Shown: positions 35,225 through 46,729 of the stretch, in pieces | Position numbering within the stretch: position 1 is the first letter of the stretch | Layout: the number at the start of each line of letters is the position of its first letter | NCBI RefSeq assembly: GCF_040954645.1 | Contig: NC_092806.1 | Span: 148,270,429-148,334,428 of the forward strand | Direction: 5' to 3' | DNA from: Diabrotica undecimpunctata | Lineage: Eukaryota; Arthropoda; Insecta; Coleoptera; Chrysomelidae | DNA: 64,000 bases | Notes under the pieces: generated by a model | What the model was told of the DNA's origin: nothing | Database searches by the model: none | The model's input: only the letters and a program-made list of their open reading frames with translations | Translations under genes and position numbers: made by a program

Positions 35225-36718
35225 CACACAACGCAAAAGTCTAAGTATTATTTAATAATTTGACAATACCAATGACAGAAATTTCATGACCACATAAATT
35301 TGCTTGTACTATAATTGTTGATAGAGACACCCACTTCTTATCAAAAAAAAATTGTAAAACTGATAGCAATACGTGTTTTAGAATGTTTTTTATAAGGGAC
35401 AAAAAAATCGACATTTTTATGTTTTGTTTATTTTTAATTTTAGTCACTTTGTACCATTCTTGCTTAATAGGTGAGTTAAAGATATTGTCTTTTTACCATG
35501 CAAAGACAACATTTAATGTTGGACGAGATGAATAGAGCCATGGGCCTTCTTCAAGCTGGTATGCGACAAACTCAAGTTGCTGACCAGCTGGGTGCCTCTC
35601 AAAGCGTCGTAAGTCGTTTGTGGCGTCGGTTTAGAGACACTGGGAGTCCAGCCGAGCAACATCCAGGACGTGGTCGCTCAAGACCGATATTTAATTTTAA
35701 ATGCCAGAAGGCAGCCAACAATTACAGCACCCGAACTGGTTAATGAATTACATCTAGCACATAATGTAACAATTAACAGCAGTACTGTGAGGAATCGTCT
35801 CCATGAAGCCAATCTTCGTAGTCGGCGACCACTGGAATGTCCACCTCTATCTAGAGGCAATCGCACTGCAAGATTAACCTGGTGTCAAAAGTTTCAGAAC
35901 TGGACTGACAATGAATGGGCCACAGTTTTGTTTAGTAGTCTAGATATGGATTTCATCCAGATTCTCGTTGGACAAGAGTTTAGAGACGACCCAGAAATGG
36001 AAAACGAGTACGACATCTTCAAGAAGTGTAAGCATACAGAGGTGGTACATTAATGGTATGGGGCGGAATCATGATTGACGGAAGAACTGACCTTATTTTT
36101 CTACGTGGCTTTCTCACAAGTCAGCAATATTTGGACACTATTCTTGAACCTGTTGTGCGCCCGTTTGCTGCTGCTGTTGGAGAAAATTTTTACTTCATGC
36201 ATGATACCGCTCGACCACATATTACGCATATTGTAACAAACTTTTTGGATAACGAGGATGTATTGCCGTGGCCAGCACAATCACCGGACTTGAATCCTAT
36301 TGAGCATGTATGGGACATGCTCCAACGAAGAATTACTGCACATATGGGCAATATTTATAATGAGTTTCAATTAAAAGAGCTTCTGAGATAACAATGGACA
36401 CAACTACCTCAAGCAGACATTAACAATGTGATTCGGAGGATGAACAGTAGATGTAGAGCTGTGATAAACCAACGTGGTGACCATACTTTATTTTAAGTTT
36501 ATATTTCGGATTCTTGACATTTTATGGTGGTATGTAAAACATGGGTGATTTGCAGTATATTTTTTTGCTTCAATTATCTGTTTTTTTTGCAATTTATGGT
36601 TTTTGACATATTAAACAACAATTTAAAATACAAATTTTGTGTTACTTTTTTTAAGTTGATTACAGATAAACAAAATACGTCTATTTATAAAAATATCCCT
36701 AGACTTTTGCGTTGTATG
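35225..36718 (+). mobile_element. Tc1-like transposon, both termini and TA sites
   Basis: TA at 35223-35224 and 36719-36720. Terminal repeats CACACAACGCAAAAGTCTA (left) and CATACAACGCAAAAGTCTA (right, read inward) match at 18 of 19 positions. Total 1,494 bp, a usual size for a Tc1-type element. Confidence 0.93.
35498..36496 (+). pseudogene. Tc1-like DDE transposase, frameshifted
   Basis: The paired helix-turn-helix region starts MQRQHLMLDEMNRAMGLLQA and includes VADQLGASQSVVSRLWRRFR. A frameshift near 35690 leads into ITAPELVNELHL, STVRNRLHEANLRSRRP and ARLTWCQKFQNWT. The first catalytic motif is damaged: FSSLDMDF stands where FSDESRF is expected. Another shift near 36050 precedes LMVWGGIMIDGRTDL, the second motif FMHDTARPH (Asp present) and SPDLNPIEHVWDMLQRR (Glu present). 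A stop at 36388-36390 interrupts the last helix, which ends RAVINQRGDHTLF at 36496. DD34E-type spacing is likely. Confidence 0.9.
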
Positions 36719-36720
36719 TA

Positions 36721-37333
36721 CATATGTATATAAGATGTAATCTATCAGCTTTTTACGAAAGTTTATAGCTGTATAACCTTTGTTTTTTTACATTTTGCAT
36801 ATAACAAAAAATTTATTGCTCCTTTTTATTACCTGAATTTGCAAGCTCATACAAATGTATGCCGTTATCATACAGTTCTATTCGCTACCGTAAAAAATTT
36901 ATCTTTTTTATATGAACAGTAAAGTTTTAGGATTGCCAATTTAAAATATGGAAACTGTTATTACAATTCCAGTCGTTGATTCAAGACCATAACTCCAGTT
37001 TAATCGTTAGCACTAGTTTTGCATCTACCGCGGCTCAATCATGATAGAGCTTTGCTGCGAAAGTGTTCGTGGTGGGCACAAATCAAATGAAACAAACCAA
37101 ACCGTTTAACCAAGTGGTTGAATATTGCTTGCTTGCACCTGTAATTTTCAGCCGTATAATGTGCTGTTCGACAAGTAAATATCGTTTCTGCTGAAGGATT
37201 ATATAGTGAAAATTTGTAATACACTGTGAAAAATATATATGTAATTTTAGACAATTTCTAAATCATTTAAATGGATCACATTCACAAATATTATTATATT
37301 TCACATTTATTTATTTATAAAACTCAACAGGCC
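36721..37333. other. AT-rich stretch, no recognised feature
   Basis: A 71-codon minus frame at 37039-37254 has no known motif. Confidence 0.4.
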
Positions 37334-38252
37334 TTAACTCCCTCCGCTCCAGTTCTTTTTGTGACATAGGTAGCTGTATACCAGCAAAAGTTTTTTAATG
37401 AAAATACATTTTACGATAGTTATGATGTATAATAGAACAGATATTTACCTATGGGCGCCAAAAAAATATATAAAGCAATTTGAATTTATATGACAATTTA
37501 TATTGTTTACCAGAATATTCACATAAGGAAATTTGAGTGTACCAACCTTCGATATCAATTGTACTATCAAAATATTTACATCTGGATATAATTGAAATGT
37601 TGAAAAGCTATGTATTTAATTTATAAAGTCACGCAAATATTAAAAAATAAAACATATAAAAAGACAGTGAACAATTTAATTATATTCAGAACAAAGCATA
37701 AAATAAAAGAACACTCTTTTTTTTATTACTTATGAAAATGTTCCGCCAAACAAAGACCACGTTTGTCCGGGCAAGCAATGCAACATTTTCTCGTTAGTTT
37801 ACGCACTAAACGTCTTTTACAAATTACACGAACTTTTCCTAGGGCCCTCTTTCTTCCAATCTCTTTTGGAAAATCGGCCATTGCATGCAACGGTTTCCTA
37901 AATGTAGTAGGTTGGTTTTTTTTATCATTTATTTCTTGATATCCTTTACTATATTTCAGAAGTATTTCCCGGCAGCAGAATTTTGTATATCTATACATTG
38001 AAACTTGTTTTTGATGGGCTTGGCTGTAAAATACTCAGGAGTTCAATAGAATAAGATGTAAAAGGTGCAAACCTATTTTGGTGAACCACGTGTGTCTACC
38101 TGATGTTGGCTACGGAAGAAGGAATCTTTGTGGTCAAAAAATCAGAAATATAGGTTGTCCATTTTTCTTGTATCTTGTGTAATAAACAACTGCATCAACT
38201 GATCCCATATTTTGATTGTAGAATTCAATATGTTTTGGTTTGTTATAATAGA

Positions 38253-39069
38253 GAACATATCCTTCTAGGAATAATCAAAACAATCAAAAATATCTACCAA
38301 AACAACACAATAAAAGTAAAAGTAGAAGAAGAACTAACCGACCCTATTGAAGCTGACAATGGGATAAGACAGGGAGATTTCCTGAGTCCTCTATTGTTCA
38401 ACCTGATTATGGATAAAATAATAAAAAAAAGTAAGAACTAAAGAAGGATAACAATTGGGAAAAAAACAACTTAAAATAATCTGCTATGAAGACGACGCAA
38501 TATTGCTCTCTCAAAGTAAAGATGATTTACAACGTATGCTGCACCAATTTAATATAACCGCCGGAAAATTTAACATGTTAATTTACCCAAAAAAAAAATG
38601 CATGGTTACAGCAAATTTACTACGATGTAAATTGGAGCTGGAAAGTCAGATAATAGAACAAGTGATGGGGTTTAAATATCCAAACATCACATTATCTCGC
38701 TACGGAAAGCTCGAAACCGAAATGGAAGATCAAGTAAATAGAGCAAACAGAGCCCCAGGCTGCCTAAATGAAACAATATGAAGAAATAAAAATATCTGGA
38801 AAAAAACGAAAGGCAGAATTTACAAAACAGTCATCAGACCAATAATCACATACACGGCAGAAACAAGACCTGACAAAGAGAGAACAAAAAGGATGTTAGA
38901 AACAGCGGAGATGAAAACACTTAGAAAAATTGATGGTAAGACTTATGGGACAGAGCTAGAAGTACAGATATACGACGTAGAATGGAACGACAACTTACTG
39001 GAGGCACATTGAAAAACAGACAGAGTTATGACTGTATAAAAGGAGGAAGAAGAAGAAGAACATATCCTT
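38253..39069 (+). mobile_element. LINE fragment with 12-bp TSD in piggyBac copy 2
   Basis: GAACATATCCTT at 38253-38264 and 39058-39069. The insert reads LGIIKTIKNIYQNNTIKVKV, motif B NGIRQGDFLSPLLFNLIMDK, then ICYEDDAILLSQS, where the catalytic box is YEDD, KKKCMVTANLLRCKLEL, and, after a stop near 38780, KGRIYKTVIRPIITYTAE and KRMLETAEMKTLRKIDGKT. It ends in a GAAGAAGAAGAA tail at 39046-39060. piggyBac homology continues on both sides. Same family as the minus-strand copy at 40.3-41.2 kb. Confidence 0.92.
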
Positions 39070-39261
39070 TTCTTTAGCAAAATCCTGCAGTATGTTTACT
39101 AGTAAGCAGATAAACGTCTTTCTTGTCCTTGTAGTGAACTAAAAGAAGTATATCCTTGCGAACAAAACATAATTGTTGCCTATCTAATGGAACTAATGTT
39201 AATTCTCTTGGAACACCCCTATTTGGTCGAATAGTGCCTGTAAGGAAAGTCTTTTTGTTTT

Positions 39262-39772
39262 GGAAACAAAACATGTTTCTGTTCCGTCTCGAACAGTATA
39301 AAAGTCGAAACTGAAAGACAGCTAACCATTTCTCGACGCGTTGAGTTGAGAATATCTGACCTTGGGGACAGGTGAGTTGAACGTGTCCCAAGTCCTTCCG
39401 AACCCAGTTGATCTGGTGCGTTGAGCGAGATTGACAATCCTTCCTCTAGCTGCGTCAATCTGGTGCGTTGAACGATATTGGCGTATTCTTTCTATCTGGT
39501 GCGTTGAACTGGATAGACATCCTTATCCCTGTCCAAGTACTAGTTCTGCGTTGAGGTACGAATAGGACCTTAATTCCTCGATCGTCGTATCCTAGTTTAC
39601 CATATCGAATATCGTCACACCCATCTATCGAAATAAATAAACAGTACGTCTTTGTATTCAAACATTGTATTCACTAGACACTTAACGATAATTACTTTTT
39701 CATTTATATATGTAAATCCGAAATAAATGCCTATACGAACGAATCCTGTTTTTTCTGGCTGAATTATACTAT
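39262..39772 (+). repeat. LTR-like block, possible solo LTR
   Basis: About 510 bp separating two parts of the piggyBac transposase, with a compositional change. It has a TATA-like GTATAAAAG at 39296-39304 and an AATAAA at 39632-39637, the order expected of an LTR promoter and poly-A signal. ATCTGGTGCGTTGA occurs three times (39411, 39458, 39494), with a looser copy near 39545. Clean TG...CA ends and a TSD were not identified, so boundaries and identity are tentative. Confidence 0.45.
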
Positions 39773-40299
39773 CCGACCTCACAATATTCAGTAGGTTTTG
39801 GCAAAGATAAACTACTATTTTCTCGGAAAGAGAAAGGTTTTCTGTTCCTGAAATGTGCAATATATCATATATATCCTTGCCGATATATATACAAAAATCT
39901 TAGGTTTATCCTCGAAGTTCAGACGAACTGGGACATAGAGAAAATATTTTAATGTCAAATCGACTTCTTTTGCAGTTTATGTACTGTCGAAAATGAAGTC
40001 GACCTGTATACAATATAAGTTGCTTATCTATTGCGAAAACTAGTCCTGGGTCCACTAAGTTTTGATAATTATCTCTAATAAGACCATAAAAATGTCTGGT
40101 CTGCTAAGCGGTGCATTACTGTTGACAAGTTCTGGTGGTAAAAATCTAAGGAATTTATGAATTGCCAAAAATTGATTTCGGCTCATAACAGATTTATGAA
40201 AAACTGGAGGACCAGTATATATGTTATCTGTACTCCAATAATCTGAAATTTGCGGACGATCAATCCACTGGTTGTGGATTATCGTTGCTTCTATTATCA

Positions 40300-41243
40300 C
40301 TGGTTTATAAGTCTTCTTCTTCTTCTTCTTCGCGCGACTAGGATTACTCCTGTTTGTCTGCCTCTTATTCTGTTTCAGTCGTTGTTGACTGTATATTATC
40401 TTTTCACCTTTTTGGCGGTCTTCCAACGAGTCTTCTGCTATACGGCCTGTTGTTTTTACAGATATTCGCTAATCTATCTGACCCCATTCACTTTACATGT
40501 TCGTTTCAGTTTTTTTTCTTGTTTTTATCCACCTGTTAATATTTTGAATTTTGCATTGTTCGCGTATACTTCTGTTGGTTTTATCTGTCTCTTAATGATA
40601 TGCCCGCTATTGATCTTAATACTTCAATTTCGATATTGTTGATTTGTTGTTTTGTCTTTCTTGTATCGGTCCTTGTCTCCGCTGCATATGTTATAGATTG
40701 GTCTTACTGTTGTCTTGTATACTTTCATTTTGCTTTCCGTGGTCAGATATTTGTGTCTCCATATGGTTTCTCGGAGGCATCCACTTACTCTTGCCGCTTT
40801 TGATGCTTGCCTTGTGGTCTCTGTTCTTATATCCCTGTTACTAGTGATCTCTACTCCTAGGTAATTGAATTTCATTACTTGTTCTACAATTTTGCCGTCT
40901 ATTTCTAGTTTGCATCTACGCGGCTCTTTACTGATCACTATACATTTAGTTTTTTCTACTGATATTCTCATATTAAGTTTGTTTGCTGTGATATTGAAGG
41001 TGTGGAGCTACGTTTGTAGGTTATCTTCGTTATCAGCAATTAGTACCGCATCATCCGCATAGCATAGTATCGTAATTTTATGCGCTCCCATGTGGTATCC
41101 GTGTCGTTTTCTTACTTCGTGAATTATTTGATTCATCACCATATTGAATAATAATAGGCTGAGCGAGTCTTCTTGGTGGATTCCTCCTTTTAGTTCTATG
41201 CATTCTGTTTCCCCTGTTGGCATTCTAACTCTGGTTTATAAGT
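40300..41243 (-). mobile_element. LINE fragment with 13-bp TSD in piggyBac copy 2
   Basis: CTGGTTTATAAGT at 40300-40312 and 41231-41243. Minus-strand reading: ECIELKGGIHQEDSLSLLLF (motif B, RQGD changed to HQED), ITILCYADDAVLIADNEDNL (YADD intact), then MRISVEKTKCIVISKEPRRC, VMKFNYLGVEITSNRDIRTE, GCLRETIWRHKYLT and KVYKTTVRPI, then decay to an AAG-type tail (CTTCTTCTTC on the plus strand at 40313-40331). A shift lies near 40985 and 3' damage near 40710. Confidence 0.92.
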
Positions 41244-41936
41244 AAGACCAAAAACTTTCATGTCGGTGTGTGGATTATTATTAGAATATCTATCAGCTCT
41301 TTGATCGGTCTATTTTCATAGTTTTTTAATAATACTGCTACTTACAAATGACTCAAAACAGTTTACAGTTTTCATACAATCTTGAAAGTCAATAGCTGGG
41401 TGAAAGCATATCATCAAACGGATCCGTAACAGCTATCCAGCCACTCATTTGTACCCCATTAATGACTTCTTCCTCATTCGTTGATGAATTATTGCTGTCT
41501 GAATCGCTCTCGAAGTCACTATTAGACAGTTTATAACTTAAATCACTTTCACTTTCAAGATCCAAATCCATTTTTACTAATATAAAACACAATTACGTAC
41601 CTAATAGGCAAGAAAAAGAACAACTGCTTTCTCAGCTAACTCTAAACGTGCACAAAATAAAGATCTTGCTACTAGGTTGGATTGCCACCAAACTGAACGT
41701 CGAGCGTGAGCTGTTTACATTATTCTGGGAATTTTAAAAAAATGGCTAACCATGATATCGCTGTATGGATATCTATGTCCTACTGCGATTCAAATTAATC
41801 TACAGAGCCCTACACCACATTTACCAAGTGAATTAATATCCCCTATATGAATATTGAATATCCCTATATGGATATCGTGGTAAAGTTCGCCATACCTAAA
41901 AATATCCATACGTGGATAGGAAGCGGAAGGGGTTAA

Positions 41937-42266
41937 TACAAAGATAAACCAACTTACCACAAATAGTCTGGTTGATTGGCTAAGCCAAAGGCATTATACA
42001 AAAAGAAAGATTGAGCAAAAACAGGCCTTAGCTTCCATTATAAGCCTGTTTTCGTCATCAAAGGATATTATTTCATTTTTTTTTATTTATTCTTGAACAA
42101 CATGTTTAGAAATATTTTATTTATAGATCTTCAAGTCAGGTTCAGATAAGGTTAACGATCAGGTTCTTACTCGATAAAAAGGGTGTAAATTAAATATTTA
42201 AGGTTGTCAAAGTGGCATCAAGTTTTATAACTTTCTCGGAATATTCCATATTGTGAATTTTAACCT
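41937..42266. other. Spacer between piggyBac copies 2 and 3, no gene
   Basis: AT-rich, no recognised feature. Confidence 0.4.
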
Positions 42267-42270
42267 TTAA

Positions 42271-44568
42271 CTACCCGTGCTCCAAAATCTCAAGCAGCTA
42301 CCCGCGCGGTGTATTCTATACACCATATTTATTAATATCAGATTCAATACATACGAATTATTTATATTAATGTATAGGGATAAAAAACATGATTCCTTAA
42401 TTTTTATGCATTTTTAATGATATAAATAAAAAATACTTTTTTTTAAAGACAAAATCTTAACAAAGAAATAACTCAAGAAAACAAGTAAATTCTTAAAATG
42501 AAAACTTCACATGTGTCACTGTTAGTTTGTATTATTCACTGCTTGCTTCTCCATTTTTGCAACAATCGCATGTAACAACTGTTGTCATATGTTGTTTGCA
42601 AACTGACTTATTGCAACTTCCGCAGATAATTGTTGTGACTCGATTGTTTTTCCTACCGCAAATGAAACACCGCGCTTTGATCTTTGCATGTGGTTCCTCA
42701 TTGTCCTCTGTTGGTTTTTTATATTTCGCCAGAAAACCTTTTATATCACTTGGCAGTGATTGAATACTGGCGCGTTCAGAGAGGTATGGCTTCATCAAAC
42801 CTAAAAAAAGCACTTTCAAAAATTCCCGTCTATGCTTATAAGCTGCATTGACATGAGTTGCATTATAGAGAAGTTGTCCATTGATTCCCGCGATGTTCAT
42901 GAGTTGGAAAAATATAGACAATGGCCATCGTCTTGTTCTTCTTGATACTGGGTATGTGCTACACATTTTATCAACAGTATCAACTCCACCTTTGGTTGCG
43001 TTATATTGTAAGATGATTTCAGGTTTACTCGACACTGGATCTATATATCCATCCTCGTGCATCGTTGAGATCAATACAACCGCTCTATTTGTTTTAGGTA
43101 CATGGGAAATCAATGTTACATTTTTTTGGAATCCAAATTTAACAGGTCTATTTTTATGAGGTAAAAACTCTTGCGGTATTTCCCGTTTATTTTTTTTTAA
43201 GGTCCCAATCATGGTAGTTTTCTGTTCCAATAATTCCTTCGCTAGCGGATAACTTGAATACCAGTTATCACATGTAAAGTTCCGATTAGTACCTTTTACT
43301 TCGTTCAACAAACGGTGTATTTGGCATGCTGTAGGGGCCTTCGGGCTGCTTACCACAATAAACTTCAAAGTTTGACACATAAAATGTTTTTGCATCACAC
43401 AATATAAAAAGTTTCAGTCCATACTTCGCGGGTTTGTTGGGAAGATATTGAAGAAAACTACAACGCCCTCGGAAAGGTATCAACATTTCATCAATTGTTA
43501 AAAATTCACCCAGAGTGTAATTGTCTTTGCAATTCATTACGAATGTATCTATGACCCATCTTATTGCAGCTAACTTATCTACCTTTTTTCTTTCATTTCT
43601 GGTACTTTTATCATCGAATCGAATAACTGCGAGTAAAAATAAGAACCTGTTTTTGCTCATACATGCCCGAAAAATTTCAAAGCCAGTGCCATCTGTTGTC
43701 CAGAGTTCCAAAAAGTGGGTATGATTTTGCTTCTTGTATCCAGATAACAAAAGCAAACCTATAAATGCCTGCATTTCTACTTTTGTTACGTCTTTTGCAT
43801 CACGTTCTCTCATAAACTGTGGTTTAACATTCGTAATGTGTCGATTCGTGCATTTAGTAATGTACTCTATCATTTCATCTGTGAATATTCTCATAAAAGC
43901 ATCTACTTCGTTTTAAATATCCCTTGCTTTTTGTTTCACGCCAGGAAAGATTTTTATAAGATTTTTAGCGCTGACTTTACTAAATTTGCTCTTGAGTGGA
44001 TTTTTATTCCATCTAGTCAGTTTATCTTTGGCAATAAAGTAACTGCTAGATTCAACATGTTCTAAATCGTCATGGGAGTCGTTACTTTCGATTTCTGATT
44101 CTGAGTCATGTTCAGTCTCCTCTACCTACTCTTCAGAAGAAGTATCAGCATCGTCGTTTGGTAATTCTTCTTCCGAATTGGAATTGCAAATAATTTGAGC
44201 CAGCTCCTCTAATTCCATCTGTGTTAATTTGTTGGGGTTTCTGATTTTTACTTTGCCCCTAAAAATAAAAAATAAATATAATAAAAATAAATAAAATAAT
44301 GAAAATGTCCAAAAAACAAAAAAAAAAACAGCAATTTACTGAACAAATAATTATATTTACATTGCTACCCGCGCGATGTATTTTATTCACCAAACTGCAT
44401 TGCACGAAGAAAGTGATAAATAAATCATCAAACTCTACAGCTATCGACGTGCAGTAAAAAACACATCATTCCAAGGTTACATAGAGTGTAAAAAAGTGGG
44501 GTATACGGAATTTGGATTTTATCGTTGTTTTAGTAGAAATGGTGTATTTTATACACCAGCGCGGGTAG
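42271..44568 (-). mobile_element. piggyBac copy 3, complete, with palindromic subterminal sites
   Basis: TTAA at 42267-42270 and 44569-44572. Termini read inward: CTACCCGTGCTCC (left) and CTACCCGCGCTGG (right). The word CTACCCGCGCG(G/A)TGTATT recurs inside both ends, at 42298 and about 44367, and the right end carries the near-perfect palindrome GGTGTATTTTATACACC beside its terminus. These are plausible transposase-binding sites. Length 2,298 bp. Least rearranged of the three piggyBac copies. Confidence 0.93.
42532..44270 (-). pseudogene. piggyBac transposase, two stops and a frameshift (copy 3)
   Basis: Minus strand. The N-terminal acidic region at about 44230-44050 contains an in-frame TAG (after SSEE); a second stop (TAA) lies just before EVDAFM near 43915. 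Main frame 43894-43286: VEMQAFIGLLLLSGYKKQNH, AAIRWVIDTFVMNC, LTIDEMLIPFRGRCSFLQYL (first catalytic Asp) and NFEVYCGKQPEGPYS. A frameshift near 43340 moves to 43398-42532: TCDNWYSSYPLAKELLE (second Asp), ATKGGVDTVDKMCSTYPVSR (third Asp, with a further Asp) and the cysteine tail CFICGRKNN, CGSCNKSVCKQH, VTCDCC. All catalytic residues are intact, so inactivation may be recent. Confidence 0.92.
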
Positions 44569-44572
44569 TTAA

Positions 44573-45572
44573 AGGTTAAATGCAATAAAAACTGCATATA
44601 AATGTAATTTTTTATTACAAAAAAAAGACTTTTGATAATGAATGATGAATATTTATCTCATAGTAAATCTGTTTTTGAGCTGATATGCTGGTTAGTGACA
44701 TGCCTAATATTTTGTTGCCTGTAAAACTGTTCTCTATTGTCAACAAACAAAGAAAACTGTTGCTTTCTACATCCATTTGGAGTGTATTTGACAGTGTAGT
44801 TGAAATAACAAACCCAAGCACGTCAGCTGATTCAGTTCCAACCGAAATGTAGTAGCCGTGTCATGTTCTACTAAAGTAGAGGATTTTCATTGTACTAACT
44901 CGTCGCCAACGTGTCATGAAACGTACTCGTGTATACCGTCACCGAGTTTCGGTGATCGGTGACACGAATTCTGGTTAAAAATTTCTAATCAGTATGGACG
45001 AACATTTTTAAAGTCTGTTGTCAGCTTTTAAACAGATGGCTTGAGCTTTTCAGCTATTCGTCGAGCTTTTTATACCGTGTATGGTTTTGGATTTTTATTA
45101 TGACATTAGCCTGCAGGCGTATGAATGTTCGGTATGAAAATTATTACGTTCCGTTTTTTCTGCGACGAAGTTGGACGGCCAATTCTTTTATTTTTTCAAA
45201 AATGAGAAACATTACATTTCGTTTTGACACTAGTATTTAATTAAAACTTTATATACACATACAAATACCTACGAGGAACAACTTCGGTTATATTTGAGTT
45301 TATCTTAACACTTACACAGCGTTTTTGTATTTTTCTTTTTCATGCGATGGTCAATTAGCATTGATGGCTCTATACTAGAACTAATATGTATATTTTCAAC
45401 AAGTATATGTTATAAAATTTTAAGAAAACATGCAACTGCAAGAAAAAAAAATAATATCATTGTCAAATAAATATCAAGCTCAGAATACATATGGTTAGAA
45501 GTCTCCCAACAAATGCTCAATATTAATTAATATTAAAGTGTTTTTAACCAATTTTATTAAGTAAAACTAATA
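44573..45572. other. Spacer with a small palindrome at 44938-44963
   Basis: GTCACCGA at 44938-44945 pairs with TCGGTGAC at 44956-44963, and an inner TCGGTGA at 44949-44955 offers an alternative pairing. Otherwise no recognised feature; the minus frame at 44615-44821 is unassigned. Confidence 0.5.
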
Positions 45573-45720
45573 TTGCACTGCAAGATACCAGACACATGGA
45601 CAAATAGCGTAATGATACCAATGTTCCACGACAAAGATAATGAAGACACCAACAATTATAGAGGTATAAATCCACTGAACACCGCACTTAAGCTTACCAC
45701 AACAAATTCTATGTGCGACA
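45573..45720 (+). pseudogene. Short LINE RT fragment
   Basis: Reads IPDTWTNSVMIPMFHDKDNE then NNYRGINPLNTALKLTTT, matching the RT fingers region (IPxxWxxSxIIPIxKKGDxxxxxNYRGIxLL). Sequence beyond about 45720 loses similarity. Both ends truncated. Confidence 0.65.
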
Positions 45721-46514
45721 TGAACACCTTTTATGTCACACAAAATGAATTTAACCTATCGCAAATCTATTGTGTCGATAATTTTTCGACTGTTCTAACA
45801 ACCATTCAAATTTCGTCATTTTGTGTCATGTGGAACAATTTCACCCAATCATGTCAACATTAGACTGATAATTGCATTCAGTGCAATTTTCAATCCCTAT
45901 GACAACACGATCGAGTTTGACAATTTCATCCAAATAAATTTATAGATCTTCTATTCGCTCCGTGCGTGACACCTACCGCCTTCATCTGACAGTTTTGGAC
46001 CTACCAATTTTCAGGTTAAACATATGACATATGTTTGACATTGTTAAATACAGGCGAAATTGACGTTTATTAATAATTAACTTTTTAATTATATTTTTTC
46101 AGTTTATGTACAAAATAAATGTAGTATTAAAAACTGGGTTTCTCAAAATTCATCATAATATATCTTTTTAACCACAAACGGAAAAGAAAGGGAAAAATCT
46201 AGTACTGGCAAATCAAGTTTTTCACGTGAAAGAGCATATAATTAAAAACAGTAATAGTAAAAGTTATTATATAAAAGCTAAAGTCATCAGGCACTCTGTA
46301 GTTTGCTTGAAGCCTTATAAAATATCATTTAGGGTAAATTATTTAAATATTTCCTATTTTAATTGCATAAAAATGAGGTTAAGTGATATTTACTTTTTCA
46401 TATTAATAGCACGGATCCATCTTTTTCTTTTCTCTAATTTATATGTAATCTTTGGGAACCTATAAAAACTAAACTTACTATTTTTGCTATTATTAGCACA
46501 ACTAAATACGCAAC
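45721..46514. other. AT-rich stretch, no recognised gene
   Basis: ATTGCATTCAGTGCAAT near 45873 is a short palindrome. The frame at 46226-46465 is unassigned. Confidence 0.4.
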
Positions 46515-46727
46515 ATGTATTTGCACACATTTTTGATTTTGATAAAATTTATGCGTAAAAAGATAGTGTCAAATTTTGTCATATTTCGCCGCTACGCACG
46601 CTGGCATCGTTTCAAGGTACCCCTACCATGGTCACGCACGGAGCGAATAGTAGAGAACAGCAACGAATCTAATGTTAACTTAAATTTTAATAATTGTACT
46701 TTCACTAACTGTACTTTTAATAAATAA
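46515..46727 (+). CDS. Hypothetical ORF with Asn/Cys-rich tail
   Basis: 70 codons with a basic middle (FRRYARWHRFKVPLPWSRTE) and the end LNFNNCTFTNCTFNK before the stop. The tail resembles those at 16276-16527 (minus) and 49600-49674 (plus). Function unknown; could be the last exon or tail of a transposon protein. Confidence 0.25.
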   Translation: MYLHTFLILIKFMRKKIVSNFVIFRRYARWHRFKVPLPWSRTERIVENSNESNVNLNFNNCTFTNCTFNK

Positions 46728-46729
46728 AT

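Larger units (their letters stand above)
37726..41580 (-). pseudogene. piggyBac transposase in five pieces (copy 2)
   Basis: Minus strand. The N-terminal acidic segment is at 41568-41389 (MDLDLESESDLSYKLSNSDF ... WIAVTDPFDD). After the 40.3-41.2 kb LINE, 40299-39900 carries TYKPVIIEATIIHNQWI, DYWSTDNIYTGPPVFHKSVM, NLVDPGLVFAIDKQLI (first Asp) and LYTGRLHFRQYI, then SEKIVVYLCQNLLN to about 39775. After the LTR-like block, 39262-39070 carries KKTFLTGTIRPNRGVPREL and ILLLVHYKDKKDVYLLTSKH. After the second LINE, 38252-38170 carries YNQNMGSVDAV (third Asp region). The cysteine tail (RVICKRRLVRKLTRKCCIAC and LCLAEHFHK) ends at 37726. The second Asp region is lost at the LTR-like block. Confidence 0.85.
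37338..41932 (-). mobile_element. piggyBac copy 2, expanded by nested insertions
   Basis: TTAA at 37334-37337 and 41933-41936. Termini read inward: CTCCCTCCGCTCC (left) and CCCCTTCCGCTTCC (right), alike with a few mismatches. Near the right end the words CCATACGTGG, CTATATGGATATCG and CTGTATGGATATC recur. About 2.2 kb of the 4.6 kb is inserted material (LINEs at 38265-39057 and 40313-41230, LTR-like block at about 39262-39772), so the original was about 2.4 kb, normal for piggyBac. Confidence 0.85.

Noticed and set aside
40250..41062. Plus-strand hydrophobic ORFs that look like membrane proteins
   Set aside because: Shadows of the minus-strand LINE and piggyBac frames.
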